Shown here: piece by piece, positions 29,490 to 42,471 of the stretch | How the letters are laid out: every line of letters begins with the position of its first letter | Position numbering within the stretch: the stretch's first letter is position 1 | Origin: Mesotaenium endlicherianum | Lineage: Eukaryota > Streptophyta > Zygnematophyceae > Zygnematales > Mesotaeniaceae | NCBI GenBank assembly: GCA_009602735.1 | Contig: WELA01004268.1 | Span: forward strand, 342,489-406,488 | DNA length: 64,000 bases | Direction: 5' to 3' | Made by a program: the position numbers and the translations under genes | The notes under the pieces: model-generated | What the model was told of the DNA's origin: nothing | What the model saw: only the letters and a program-made list of their open reading frames with translations | The model's database searches: none

Positions 29490-32400
29490 TCATGATTTTG
29501 GGTTCCCATACAAACGGTCATACACCTGCCTAGTCCTGAAACTAAGTATAACATTTGCTAGCACTCCCAGCGCAGACACAAATGCCATGACTAAGAACGT
29601 GAGCTTGAAACAATGAGCGCCATGACAAGTGGCGGTCGGCGCTGAGTGCTTTCGAACCCACGGCGTGATAACATTCAGAATTGACGAACTGCCATGTTCA
29701 CCATGGCTTTTTCCCAAACCAACCAGCCGCTTCTCTCCGACATCTGTCTGCAGTCTCTGCAGGAGTCTACGGCTTGCTGGTCGGCTCTGGCTCAATTCAA
29801 GTGGCTGAGACACATTTGCTGTGCTGTGCCGGCGTATCAAACCAAGCTCAGCACTGGGGGACTGAGCGCTGAGCCAGACCCCTGTCTCTTGCAGCAATCC
29901 AAAACCCGTGCGGCTGACATCGCCAGGTCCACCCGCAGAGCTCCCTGCCAGACCAATAGTCGGGGCCCCTCCTCCTCCTCCAGCTCGCCGTTCCTTCTCA
30001 GCCTCCCTGTCGTACACGTAGCCAGCTAGCAGGCTCGAGAACAGGTAGGTACCGACAGGCACGCCACACGTGAAGCTGTTGTAGAAGAGCCCAAAGTTCT
30101 TGAGCCCGAAGAGTTCCGAGGCGATGGCTGGCATCATGGTGAGGGTGGTGCCGTAGCCGGAGCCGACGATGAGGGAGCCCATGTAGATGGAGCCGGGCAC
30201 AGCAAATGCAAACAGCAGGTGGCCCACCACCATGAGGGCCTGCGCCACCCCCGTCACCACCGGCCTCGGCAGATTCCTCTTTCTGCGTACACACATGCAG
30301 ACAAAGAGCTTTGAATCAGAGAGAAAGAGAGTGTGCCGCCAATGCCTAGTTGGAGCAGGCCATCGCGAAGTTGACGACCAAGGACAGCGGACTATACGTG
30401 CTCTGGAATGGCAGTCCGCACACAGATAGTGGCCTGGAATGACGTGACTCTGGAATCAGTTCATATTTTTCTGGCTTGTTACACTGTCAGAGAATGGAGA
30501 GCACAAGACAGGCTCCAAACGGGTAGCCTTTTTGAAAGCATAAAGGCAAGTCCAGGTCCACAGCAAAGGCCGGGGTAAAACAAGTGGAGAGGAGCGCCGG
30601 TCAGCATCTGTTCTCACCTCACAAGATACTCCGAGACGAAGCCCCCCCCAACTCGGCCCATGAAATTCCAGATGCTCACAAGGGCAACGGGGATCTCCAT
30701 GTCCTTGAACCCCTGCGCCTGCCCCATCTGCGCCAGGTTGTTGACAGCTGTCAGCCCCGTGCTGGCGCCGCACAGCACGGAGAAGAACAGCAGCCAGTAG
30801 TCTGCCTTCACCAGCCCCTCAAAGAGCGTGAAATTCTCCCCCCGCCTCGGTCGGACAGCTCTCCTCCTCCTCCTCTTCTGCAACCGGGTCTCGTCGGTAC
30901 GAGCCTTGGCGGCGAGCCTGCTGCTTCCTGCGAGCCTGCTGTCAGCCTCAGCCCTTGCGGCGGTGCCAGGGGCGACGACTCCATTGTGCTGCACCCGCTC
31001 GCCGCTCAACCCAATTGGGCCCTGGCCCTCGTCCTCAGCAATCACACGGAGGCTGCTCTGGGACTGGGACTGGGACTGGGACAGGTACAGCGTCTCCAGG
31101 TTGTCCAGGCTGGGCGACGCGCTGATGCTGCTGCTGACATCGTCGTCGTCCAGGAGGAACGGCACCTCGACGTCGGGGTCGGTCGCCGCAAATGCCACCT
31201 GTTCCGTCTCCAGCACATGCCCCTCCAGGGAGTACTGGAAGCCCGAGCCCCTCGCTCGCCTCCGCGAGTGCTCTTCCTCGTCTCCGTGCGCGACGCTCCT
31301 GCTCAAGCCAGAGCTCTCTGGAACGGCCCGACCCTCCGGCACGGTCTTTGAACCTGTGGCATTGCCAGCTCCCGGATTGGAAGCTGCAGCGCCGTTTCCA
31401 ACGCCGCCGCTTGGCACGCTGTCCTCAGTCTCTCTGTGGACCCCCTGGTCTTCCTTCCCTGCGCTTGAGCCAAACGTGTGCACTCCCCTGCTGCCACTGT
31501 CGCCGTTGGCGCCGGGGTTGGACGCGAGCAGGGATGCATGGAGCGCAGTGGGCTCCGCTGCAGCCTGTTGCGAATGATAGATGGGGACGAGAAGTGGGGT
31601 TGCAAGGAGGAGGAGCATGACCAGGGCCACGGCGCTGGCAGCTGCCTTGGACAGCGGCCACACGGAGTTAATGACGTTGGACAGCATGAGGTACAGGGCC
31701 AGCGCAATGAACACCACAAACAGGAACTTGAAGCTTCGCTTTTCTCGCTTCTCGGCCGCGCGGTCGATGCTTTCTCCTGCACATGGCAACGCGTGGAGCA
31801 TGACGTAAGCATGGCCCTCAGCAGGTCCAAGCACAGACGACAAAAAGTTCCTTTGCAAAAGTATGGGAGCATGCCTAAAAACATGTAAAATCCCGCAAAT
31901 TGCAAATGCAACATCTGCTAGCGTGCACAGGTTTGCATCTTCACGTCCAAGAAAAGTGCGCTTGAAAATGGAAAGGACCACTATAGAGCAATCAATGCAA
32001 CGCAAATTGCACGCCAGACACTGCTATACATGTATAACATCCACATGCGTAAAACATACGCATAATTGTGTGTATTTACGTAGGGATATAGCGTGTCTAT
32101 GGACAAGTGCGTCAGAAGGCGTTTCTAGGTTTATATCTAACCTTCACTGACGGCGATGGGCGTCAGGAAGGGAAGGACAATGAGCGCCACAAGCGCAGGC
32201 CCCACAGCAGCGAGCAGCAGGAACTCTGTCTGCTGCGGCGAGAAGAGGGCCGTGTAGAGCTGCGCATAGATGGCCCCTGAGAGGCCCACCACGCCCTTGA
32301 GGAGGCCCACCACGACCCCCCTGGAAACTGGGAAGTTGCGCACGCTGGTCACGAGGCCGGCAGTTATGAAGAAGGTCGCCCCGTTCACACCTAGCCACAT

Positions 32401-33726
32401 CATGACCCACACCTGCTTTCAATTCACCACACGTACTCTCCCGTCATTGAGATGCACAGACGGCCCATCATTACAAGTAAAGCTCCGTGGACTTCGTCCC
32501 CAAGATAGGGACTGACAGGAGCAGATGCATGTGCACGAAACCCCCCCCNAAGTTGAAGGTCTTTAAAATGTGGGCTGTGTTATACAGAAGCTTCCATCTT
32601 ATCTACGCACCTGACTAAAATTCAGGAGTCTACGCCACACCACTTGTGATGGAAACACGCGTTCAGAGTTAGACATGCTGTCAACAAGTCTAGTTGTTAT
32701 GTTGAGCAGGCAGAAAATTGGGAGCAAGCTTCCTCTACATTAATAGGCCTGATATTCGATGCGCCCAGGATTTCAGGTCCAGGTTCAGAGACAGGAAAGA
32801 GAGCAAATATCAGTAAATTTTCAAATCCGAAAATAAACATCTACACCTCACATACAACTATACCACAAGTCAAAACCACACATGCCCGCTACTGCACATC
32901 ACTAGTTCACATATTTCAAGCACACGCCGTGAAACAGCTGTATTGCAAGACAACGAGGCCGGGCAACAGGAGCAAAGATAAGTTGAGACACCTTCAAGAC
33001 ACAAGCGTGTGTGCTACAGGAGGATGCAGGTACTGACCAGCCAGAAGGGGGGCTCTGCAATGTGACCCCGAGCCACCAGCCAGAGCCCTCCATAGCCTAG
33101 AAAGTTCTGCCCACGGACGTCAAAAGAAAGGCATCAGGAGCCGTCAGCAGGTGAAGCTTAACGAGTAGAAGTCGTGGGAACAAGTGCGGTTGGTGTAGGA
33201 TACTGTGTTTTAACATGGTTATATCTCAAAGAAAGAGGAGTGCTTAACCGACTCCAGGACAAGAATGATGCGCAAGTCTGCCAATAACCTGCAAGTCTCT
33301 TTCCTCCTCAAGGAGGTGGTGCTACCTCACTGGCATAGAATGTGAATTGTGTGACTGCATGCAAAGTCAACCCTCTCTACTCTTGCTAGCAGGACAACAA
33401 TGGCAGCTTCCAGTCCTCCAGTCCTACAATGTGAGGTTTGACTGCATGATGTGCAGGAAATGTTTGCCTGACGTAGATACCTGAGTGGCACCAACTAGGA
33501 GAATGCACCAGACTGGCAGATACACCGAGAAAAGTCCAGCCAAAAGCCCCACATTGTCCCCGATATCTTTTGCAAATCCTATTGTGTCAATTTGTTGCTG
33601 ATTGTATTTCAAAACCTCCTGCAGCAGCACAACATAGAGAATTTGAGTACAAGTTTTAAGTCAGCTTTGCAACCAGAGCATTGGTTCTGGTACAGAAGAG
33701 CGATACATAGAAACATGGCAGAACTC

Positions 33727-33816
<90 letters not shown>

Positions 33817-34467
33817 TGCGTGTGCGACTGTGTCAGTGAACGTGAAAGCGACGAGGTAGTGACTGGAACTAACATGCGTCTCGCTCAGGCAAGACCTGCA
33901 AACCTATCTGCAAATTTATGGGGCTACGGGGTACCATCTGAGCAAGTATCACTTGAGAACGGCGTTGTCGTCTGTAACTGCTTCCACCAATGAAGACCAT
34001 GGGAAGCAAATATGATCAACTGAAGCAGCACATCTACACGTTGATACTGACAAGTTCTCTGTATGTAGTGCAGCTTCCAGGATATGCTTACTAATCACCA
34101 AAAGGTAAAGTCGAAAAGGTACAGTAAGTGCTCCACAGAGAGACCCTCTGAATGTATTTCCTTGACCCCATTTCAGAAAGACACGATACTCATTGTAAGC
34201 AGTCCCTAGAACACACAACTACAGTTCCTTGTACAGGGTAAAAGAAGCCGAATGAAGTCCTACAGGGAGTCGCCACTGGCAGCTTAAGGTCCACAGGCGG
34301 ATAGCCGAGGGCCAGAAGCCGCAGGACAGAAAGTCTAGAAGTAATACCTTCAAACCCGACGAATATATGGCAAAGTTATAAGAAAGCCCTCCTCCACTGA
34401 GGACCCATAGCCCACCAGCAAGAGCTAGCCACCTGCTGCTCACAATGCTCTTCTTCCACCCAAGCAT
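29490..34467 (-). CDS. Nodulin-like / NFD4-type MFS transporter
   Basis: This belongs to the plant nodulin-like major facilitator group (Pfam Nodulin-like plus MFS). Substrates of most members are unknown. Exons 34467-34348, 33618-33481, 33106-33038, 32412-32142, 31776-30618, 30282-29490 join in phase to 849 aa. It starts at an ATG in GCCGCCATGC context. Helix 1 holds SRWLALAGGLWVLSGGGLSY, followed by the family motif NFAIYSSGLK. GFAKDIGDNVGLLAGLFSVY and WLGVNGATFFITAGLVTSVR are also typical. About twelve helices are expected. A Ser/Asp/Glu/Arg-rich loop of about 245 residues (266-510) between helices 6 and 7, and another of about 120 near 650-765, make it much longer than the usual 550-600 aa. 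The start could lie in an upstream exon. Confidence 0.88.
33731..33812. repeat. (TG)41 dinucleotide microsatellite
   Basis: A perfect TG run of about 82 bp is followed by a decayed GC/TG tail to about 33826. It lies in the first intron of the transporter gene and reads as (CA)n in the transcript. The poly-His/Thr frames across it are artefacts. Confidence 0.95.
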
Positions 34468-36738
34468 GGCGGCCAGATTCACAGTGTATCTCGTTCTGCA
34501 AACGCGTCACAGCTACTTCAGGTGCTAAGTTACTGTGGCTAGTCACTTGATCTCTTTTGTTCATTCAGTCAACCCAGGCTGCTAAAACTCTTACAGCAGC
34601 CTCAACTCTTGGATTCTATCCCAGATTGTCCGGATCCTTTAATCATGCGAAAGGCATCACAAAAGATACTGAGGGTCTGCAATGAGACGAAGGAACAGAT
34701 AGTGATGGACTATTGAACAAAACTTGATAAGATGCCACTAAGCTTTACAAACGCCTAGGCGTTTCCAGTTTTGAGGTATATTATGTTACCAAGCACTATG
34801 CAGGCATCTAGCTATTATTCTTCTTCTTTAAATTGAAGACATCAGCGGAGCAGTGACGACAATTGCAACTCTGATTTATCTATCAAAAGCCGGCATTGGC
34901 CTCCTCGAAATTATCCGCTCTCACCCATCAACCAGCTTTCGATCCACAAATAGCTTAGGCTTAACCAAGTGTCTCGCGTGGACCCACGCTGGCCTCGGTG
35001 ACTGAGCAACGCCTTCTTTCTCAGGTGCTAGCGCTATCACGATTTGGAGGATCAAGTTACATGCTTATCGCAATAGACCTCAGCTGACACCGGAAGGCAT
35101 AATTTGAGCAGTTCTCAGATAGGACCAGCTTCTAACTTATTACCCACTCTGACGATCACCTGGTAGTGTAGTTTAATCCTACTTTTCTTCCCGTCGCGTT
35201 CTATATTCCTGATCCACGTGAAATGCGTAGCGGAATTGATGGCAACAGCACAGGAAACGCAGAGAAGCACATATTACTCGAACACGTGTTTAGCAAGGAG
35301 GTCACTGCATGCAAGTCTCTGAACTGCAGAGAACTTTCGCCCTGAACCACCCTGAAGAAAAAATTTCTAGCCGCGGAAAAATGGCTTCTGGAAACGCCTG
35401 ACAACTCTTCTGGAAGAAAGAGTGGGCAATTTGTTTTAGTTAATATTGTGTCCCATACAACCCGCTATACAAGTGTCTGGATGTCGATCAATAAGTTTAA
35501 TATTTGATGTCGAGGTTCATCAGGGGTAGAAAGTCATTTATCCTTAGAATCTTCGAATATCAACTAAAGAAGATGAAAGCTCGGCCTCACATTTCCAGAA
35601 TGTCGTGAGTCTCCGTATGGGAAGTACTGCTGCTATCGTCCTTCCTACCAATACAACGCACATATGCTTCACCAAGTACAAGGTAAAGAAAAGAATGTAC
35701 ACCTAACCTCACCCACCTACGCTCAAGATATAGAAGTAAAGTAATCGGTGTCGCGACTACTATCCGTTTGACGGTGCCGCACGTGCAGCGCAAGCTACGG
35801 CCACCCAGGTACGGAAAGTCAACGTTGACTCACCGACCACTTGACTGATTTCGTCACAGTCAGCGGTTATGTCAGCATCAAGACCACTGGCAAGGGGTCG
35901 ATGTCAATGTACCTCACACCCAGGAATGGGGGAGGTTTTGACAACATAGACAGCCGCGAGACTAGAAGCTGGGGATCAGTGATGAGCCACCCAGCAGGTA
36001 CCAAGTCCGATACTGTGTGACTGGCAGATTAAGCCAAGTCATGGCCGCAATGCCAAGATAGATTACGGCCGCCAGGTTGGGAATCTTGAGCAAGTGGCAT
36101 TTGCTTGTACACACCGTTCAGGAGTTCTTAGCCATGAGCCAATTAGGCGTGACTGCCAGCTGAGAAGCTAAGCAGCCACGCGCGACAGTCACGAGGTATG
36201 CATGCATGCTGAGTGACTACGAGTTTGAGTTGGGCATGGCTAGGCAAAAGCGACATGCAGCTAAGCTTTGTGACTAAGCACGGCATTCTCGAAAGATGAT
36301 GCTGAGTGGTGCCTGCGAAAGGCACGAATCTTGCCTGAGACATGTTATTCACTCTCACGCACTTTTGCCAAGAAGCAGAAGAAGCAGAAGAAACAGAAGG
36401 AAGGAGAAGAAGGGCGCGAAGAAGAAGAGGGAGTACCCAAGGCCATTAGAGGGCCGAGGCCCCACGCTTCTGCCGACGCTGAAGATTCTTCTCAGTGTAT
36501 CATAGATAAAGTTAGGATTGTAGGAGTTCCCAAGAGGGAATCTCACTGGTGAAAGCAGGAGGACTGCAGAATAGAATCTGCTAGGAGATTAGCACAGATT
36601 CGGCCAAACGCCACAAGCGTGTGTGAAGCAGCCTTAAAATGGTGAGTTGTGTGTTAGTTTTCAAGTTCTCAGAAGTCGCATTCGCATCTCGAAGTGAGAG
36701 AGTAGTATTGACAGATAAAGCCCTCAGTGAAGAACTGA
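34468..36738. other. Intergenic region before the retroelement nest
   Basis: About 2.3 kb holding the transporter promoter and leader, then sequence with no recognisable gene. A GAA/AGA-rich patch lies near 36370-36435. The right edge, near 36739, is where similarity to the chromovirus copy B begins abruptly. Confidence 0.45.
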
Positions 36739-38796
36739 GTATTGAATTCTTATGCCACATTGTCAGTAAAAAGGGCATCAGTGTGGATCCTAAGAAAGTC
36801 CAGACCATAAGGGACTGGCCAGTACCACAGTCTGTCTCTGAAGTTAGATCCTTCCTCGGGTTGGCTAACTACTATAGGAGATTTATTGAGAATTATTTCA
36901 CAAAGGCCAGTAAACTGACTGACCTTACTAAGCAAGACATAGGTTATGTGTGGGGGGAAGAGCAACAGGCTGCCTTCCAAACCCTTAAAGAGGCCCTTTG
37001 TTCTGCCCCAGTGCTAGCCGTGTATGACCCCAGCAAACCCATGCAGGTGGTCACTGATGCCTCTGACTTTGCCATGGGTGCTATTTTGTTGCAGTCTCCT
37101 GACAAGACCACGAAGGATGGTAATGTACGGCAGGAGTGGCACCCTGTGTTGTACGAGTCTATGAAATTTAATCCAGCGGAGATTATTTACTCAGTACATG
37201 ATAAGGAGCTGCTAGCTATCATTCATGTGCTCAAACAGTGGAGAGCATACTTACATGGTAAAGCCTTTAAGGTGATTACAAATCATCTAGCTCTGACCCA
37301 CTTTCAGAAGAAGTCCAAGCTGTCGAGGAGGGAGAACCGCTGGAGCCAGATGCTGGAGCAGTTCCAAGTCCAAATCGACTACAAACCAGGGAAGTTGAAT
37401 CCTGCTGATGCACTCTCTAGAAGACCTGACTTGCAAGAAAGGAACTTTAGTCAGCATGTTGTAGATAAAGTCCTGTGTGCACTCACTTCACTAAAGGTGA
37501 AAAAGTCCTTCCTTGAACAACTTAGGAAAGCCTACCTTTCTGACCCAACATTTGAGCCCAGCCCCACTACTGGTATGTGTAGTGCTACCGCACTCGGGTA
37601 TAAGCTTAAGGGAGGGGTCTGGGTGACTGAAACCACTTCAGGCAGGCTGAAGCTGGTCATTCCTAATAACTTGGAAATAAGGTCTCTCTTACTGAGTTAA
37701 GCGCATGACAGTCTCCTGGGTGGACATTTGGGGCAGGCCAAAACTGTTGGCAAACTGCCAAAACATTATCATTGGCAGGCGTTACCCCGGGAGGTCTTGA
37801 TATATGTGAAGTCCTGTGGCCATTGTCAGAGAAATAAGTCTCGGCACACACCACCCGGAGGTCTCTTGCAACCACTGCCCATCCCAGCTGGACGCTGGAA
37901 AACTATATCCATGGACTGGGTGGTCTCACTACCAAGAACTGCCAATGGGCATGATTCAGTACTGGTAGTCGTGGATAAATCGACAAAAATGGTCATTTTT
38001 ATCCCCACAATTGTGAAAGTAACTGCACTCGAAACAGCGAGACAATTCTACAACTATGTAGTATGCCAACATGGGCTCCCTTCTAACATCATCTCAGACA
38101 GACACTCAAAATTCACCTCTAAGTTCTGGAGAGCTTAAATGGGGTTAATGGGAGTCCAACAGCTGCTCGGCACAACAAACCACCCTCAGACTGATGGCCA
38201 GACTAAAAGAACTGACCGAGTTCTGCAGGAGGTGCTGAGAGCATATATTAACCAAAAACAAGATAATTGGGATGACCTGCTGCCTCAAATTCAGTTTGCG
38301 GTCAACAGTGCGGTGCACACGTCAAAGGGCAAGACTCCTTTTNGTCAAAGGGCAAGACTCCTTTTGAACTCAGCCTGGGTAGAGTCCCTAAGTCTCCTTT
38401 AGATGTACTGGGGAAGTCTTTAACTGACCCTGAAGGGATTGACAAACCCGGTCTCCCTCCGGTTAACTCAGGAGTTTGCTGACACCCTGTCAAAAGTCCA
38501 ACAATACCTGCACAAAGCGCAAGAAAACCAACAAAAATACGCTAATCAACACCGTCGGCAGCTGACATTTTTTAAGGGCGATTTAGTCAAACTGCATTCT
38601 CAGCACCTGTACCTCCCTGGTGTGGTCAAGAAAAAGCTTGGCCCTGTCTGGGTCGGTCCATATTCGGTAGTGCGTCGTGTCGGTCAGAATGCTTACAAAC
38701 TGAACATGTCAAGGGACTACAAAGGTCATCCGGTCTTTAATGTCTCCTTCCTGGAACCCTACATCAAAGGTGATACACTGTTCACAGGTCGGTTAC

Positions 38797-39567
38797 TGTA
38801 ATGAATCGGTATATTAGTGGATATAATATTCATTTAATAGTTAATTACGTTCAGCCTGCTGAACTTTAGTTAATAGTCAGTCTGCTGGACTTTAGTCAAT
38901 AGTCAGTCTGCTGGACTTTACATAATTATCAGTTTGCTGACTCAGTCGAAAGCAGCAGGCTGAAAGTCCATATAAATCAGCTTGCTGACACATTCTTTGA
39001 CAGCAAGCTGACTTCCGTACTCGGTAGCAGCGAACTGCCTTGATATGCATCTAAGTGCGATATGCTAGATGAATAGCCAGATGACATCCCTATGATGGAT
39101 GGCTATTCGGGATGATGGGAGATGGCGGTGGATTTGGTTAACCGAGGTCCTACCAACGTGGTTAACTCCCGGGTAGGCGGTGCCATCGCACTGACCGTTG
39201 AACAGTAAACTCATTCCATGTACATAAGCTAGGCATTGCTCTCCAGTTCGGCATTCGGAAACGAGGCCAACTCTCCTGTACAACTTACTGAGAGGGATCT
39301 GAATCCAAGGCGAGAAGCCATTGATACGCACTGTCTTCTAACCTTGCTTATGTATGAGTCTACTGATTTGCATTANNNNNNNNNNNNNNNNNNNNNNNNN
39401 NNNNNNNNNNNNNNNNNNNNNNNNNNNNNNNNNNNNNNNNNNNNNNNNNNNNNNNNNNNNNNNNNNNNNNNNNNNNNNNNNNNNNNNNNNNNNNNNNNNN
39501 NNNNNNNNNNNNNNNNNNNNNNNNNNNNNNNNNNNNNNNNNNNNNNNNNNNNNNNNNNNNNNNNNNN
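38797..39567 (+). mobile_element. Solo LTR of the chromovirus family inserted in copy A; 3' end hidden in the gap
   Basis: The LTR starts TGTAATGAATCGG at 38797 and is readable to 39375, where the N run begins. Sequence resumes at 39568. The five bases before the LTR (GTTAC, 38792-38796) recur as the first five bases after the gap (39568-39572), a perfect target-site duplication. By comparison with the 720 bp LTR at 41752-42471, about 160 bases of LTR should fill the 192 N, so a solo LTR is the simplest reading. A full element collapsed in the gap is not excluded. Confidence 0.85.
39376..39567. other. Assembly gap (192 N)
   Basis: A run of N with LTR sequence on its left and polyprotein sequence on its right. 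Any open frames drawn through it are meaningless. Confidence 1.
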
Positions 39568-40132
39568 GTTACCTGTCCAACCGGGACCGGTCCCACCTGT
39601 CCGGGACGGCGATCCTGAGGAATATGAGGTCGATGAGATTTTAGACGCTCGCTCGGTCCGTCGATCGTCTAAATATGTCATGAAGTACCTCATCCGATGG
39701 AAGGGTTACGATGCCTCTGGGGACACTTGGGAATTTAAAGATCAGCTGACCAATGCCAAAGGGGCGTTGAAACGGTTCCACCTTCGGGCGGCTGGGGCAC
39801 CTCCCTAACAGTCATTTCAGTTGACACGGGAAGGTGACAGGAGGTCCTGTCTCCATATAAGTTGGAGGGGGATGTGACAGTTAGTGACAGTTGTGACAGG
39901 CAGCCCACCTTTAAAATTAAGTTGGAGGGAGTGGTATTCTCTGATCACCATATTACACACTCAACCTGCGCTCACACTCACTTGCTCTCCAACTCAATTT
40001 TCCCTTATATTCACTCACACCAGGTATTCCACACTAGGAACTCTCCCGATCGCGTTCCTCTTCATCAAGGGCACTCAGTAGCGGCAAAATATCATGACTT
40101 CACTAACTGCATTGTGTTTATGATTGAGCAGG

Positions 40133-41666
40133 ATGACTCAAAAGTCGGAACTCAAGAGGAAGAGAAGGGCGGAAGAGGCACATGCAGAATACTTGCAATT
40201 CCGTGGAGACATCGAATCATCCTCCATCTCCGCTCGGGAATCACAACGACTCCAACAACAGCGGGAGGCACAGAAGAAGAAGGAGGAGGAGGAACAGGCC
40301 AGACTGAGGCAGGAAGAAATGGACAGAAAAGCTGCAGAGGAGGCCAGAAAAGCAGAGGAGGAGAGGCAAGCTGAGGAGAAGCGGAAGCAGCAGGCTGAAG
40401 AAGAAGAACAGAGGAGAATCAGCAGCTACCGCTACACGGTGCTGGGCAAGGGGAGACATCCGAAAACTTTGACAAGCATATAGAGGTCACCACGGGGCTC
40501 CTCCTCTACCACGATTACGCCAAGATGGTAGGATATACGGTCAGAGAGGCCAAGGCAATGGCCCAGGTGAACGAAGCAGGGGCTGTCTCGATTCCTGGTA
40601 TCTGGGGGGCAGATAGGGTCATCAGGATGATCCCCATGGACGCGGACAGCTTCAAGGACTCAACACCCCACAACAGGTTCAAGGCCATGTACAATGAGGT
40701 GGAGAGGAGGAGCTGGGAATTCTTGGCGAGAGAAACCAGTCAGCTGGACTTTGCAGGGCACTGGTACCCTTGTACTCTCAAAAATACAGACGCTGCCTTC
40801 TTCCAAAAGCCCACTGATTGGCGGTGGATGACCATCAACATGAGGGACCAGCAGAATGACACAGCGATGGATGAGGATTTCCTGACAGACCTAAAGGGGA
40901 ACATAGTATTGCCCCCTCACATTGCTTGGGACCCAAGATTGGATGGAGTCAGAGATTGCATGCGCCAAGAGATGCAGGGGGACAGAAGCAGGGCCCGAGA
41001 GTCATTCTCAAAAGGGAAGCACGCTTATGCCAAATGGGCAAGCAAGCAGGGGGAAAAGGACCTCTATGCGGTTCGGACTTAGCAGCCCCCACCAGCACCC
41101 AAAAGGGGAAGGTCAGTAGGATATTCTTTTTCTCGAGAAGAGCTGGAGCAGCTGACAGAAGAGACCCCAAAAATCTCAGAGGAACCCGGGGATGGAGAGG
41201 AGGAGGAGTCAGAGGAAGACGAGGAGGAAGGCGAGGAGGAGGACACTAGCCCCGCCGTGATCCTGAGACCTGCCACATCCCCTGTAAGGGAGAAGACGGG
41301 GTTGGCCCTGCAGCAACTCGCTGAAGAGGAGGATATCACTTGGCTGGGAACTGCCAGAGGACAGAGCCCATCTGCAGGCACGGAGACCCAGTCAGACAGG
41401 GCAGACAGGAGGGCTGCTCGAGAGATAGCCAGAGGCCTCATGTCATGCAACATCCTTCTGGGATGCCGGTATACGTACTTGTCAGTTTGAGGGCTGCCCA
41501 GGAGAAGGCTGCCTCCCTTCAATTTCAGACTGTGCAGGAGGAAACAGCCCAGTTACTGCGTTCTCCGCNAGGCCCCTACGCAGATCCTCCAGGCTTCAGG
41601 AGACCCCAAGACAGGAGGAGGTCTGGCTCCCCTGAGTATAGGGCGTCAGGGACATCTCCCTCCTAA
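40133..41666 (+). other. Accessory 3' frame of copy A (broken fossil)
   Basis: This is the copy A counterpart of the intact frame in copy B: a Lys/Glu/Arg-rich coiled-coil start, a central region with HWYPCTL and FFQKPTDWRWMTIN segments, an acidic stretch, and a Pro/Ser-rich tail. It lies between the chromodomain end of pol and the 3' LTR. It is broken. See the copy B entry for the description of the family. Confidence 0.8.
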
Positions 41667-41751
41667 TGGCAGTAGGCTGGGGACGGAAGGGACAGCACGC
41701 TGTTATTAGTGTTAGTGTTGTCGAGGCCACAACATGATAAGTTGGAGAGAT

Positions 41752-42471
41752 TGTATTGAATCAATATATTGGTTGACATAATATTCATTATAATAATTTA
41801 GTTAAATAAGTTCAGCCTGCTGAACTCTAGTCTATGATCAGTCAACTGGACTTTATATTTAATATCAGTCAATGACTCAGCCGGAAGCAGCAGGCTAATG
41901 TCAGCTTAAGTCAGCTTGCTGACACATTCTTTGACAGCCAGCTGACTTCCGTACTCGGTAGCAACGAACTGCCTCGATATGCATCTAAGTGTGGTATGCT
42001 AGATGAATAGCCAAATGACATCCCTATGATGAATGGCGATTCGGGATGATGGGAGATGGCGGTGGATTTGGTTAACCGAGGTCCTACCAACGTGGTTAAC
42101 TCCCGGGTAGGCGGTGCCATCGCACTGGCCGTTGAACAGTAAACTCATTCCATATACATATGCTAGGCATTGCTCTCGAGTTCGGCATTCGGAAACGAGG
42201 CCAACTCTCTTGTACAGCTTACTGAGAGAGATCTGAATCCAAGGCGAGAAGCCATTGATACGCACTGTCTTCTAACCTTGCTTATGTATGAGTTTACTGA
42301 TTTGCATTATTGATGCTAGTTTACTCGCATTTGACTTACGAGTATTATTCACTGCTAGTGTGTTGTCCTTTGCCGTTTAACCAATTAACGGAAATTACCA
42401 TAAAGATTACTTGCTGATATAAAGATCTTTATTAATTGTTAATCGCCTATTTGGTAAGTCGATTCATTTCA
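41752..42471 (+). repeat. 3' LTR of copy A
   Basis: This 720 bp LTR starts TGTATTGAATC after a purine-rich AAGTTGGAGAGAT tract and ends GATTCATTTCA. It is the reverse-complement match of the LTRs of copy B. Its 5' part carries CAGCCTGCTGAACT-type repeats. Confidence 0.92.

Larger units (their letters stand above)
36739..42471 (+). mobile_element. Ty3/gypsy chromovirus copy A, partial fossil (same family as copy B)
   Basis: This is a + strand LTR retroelement fossil. Similarity to copy B starts inside the reverse transcriptase near 36739 and runs through RNase H ([16 protein letters not shown]), integrase with its zinc-binding segment, a chromodomain (39600-39770) and an extra 3' frame (from 40133) to a 3' LTR at 41752-42471. 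No 5' LTR or gag is seen, so it is a partial copy. A solo LTR of the same family lies inside it (38797 into the N gap). The coding parts are broken in several places. Single N characters at 38343 and 41569 mark assembly joins. Confidence 0.92.

Noticed and set aside
32549-32549. A single N in a transporter intron (others at 38343 and 41569)
   Set aside because: Treated as assembly marks rather than biology. The one at 32549 follows a C run and does not touch an exon.
33592-33993. Cys/Val and His/Thr repeat frames
   Set aside because: They are translations of the (TG)n microsatellite in an intron.
38845-38960. A CRISPR-like or satellite array
   Set aside because: The repeats are few, degenerate and confined to the LTR U3. 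The DNA is clearly eukaryotic, so CRISPR is not expected.
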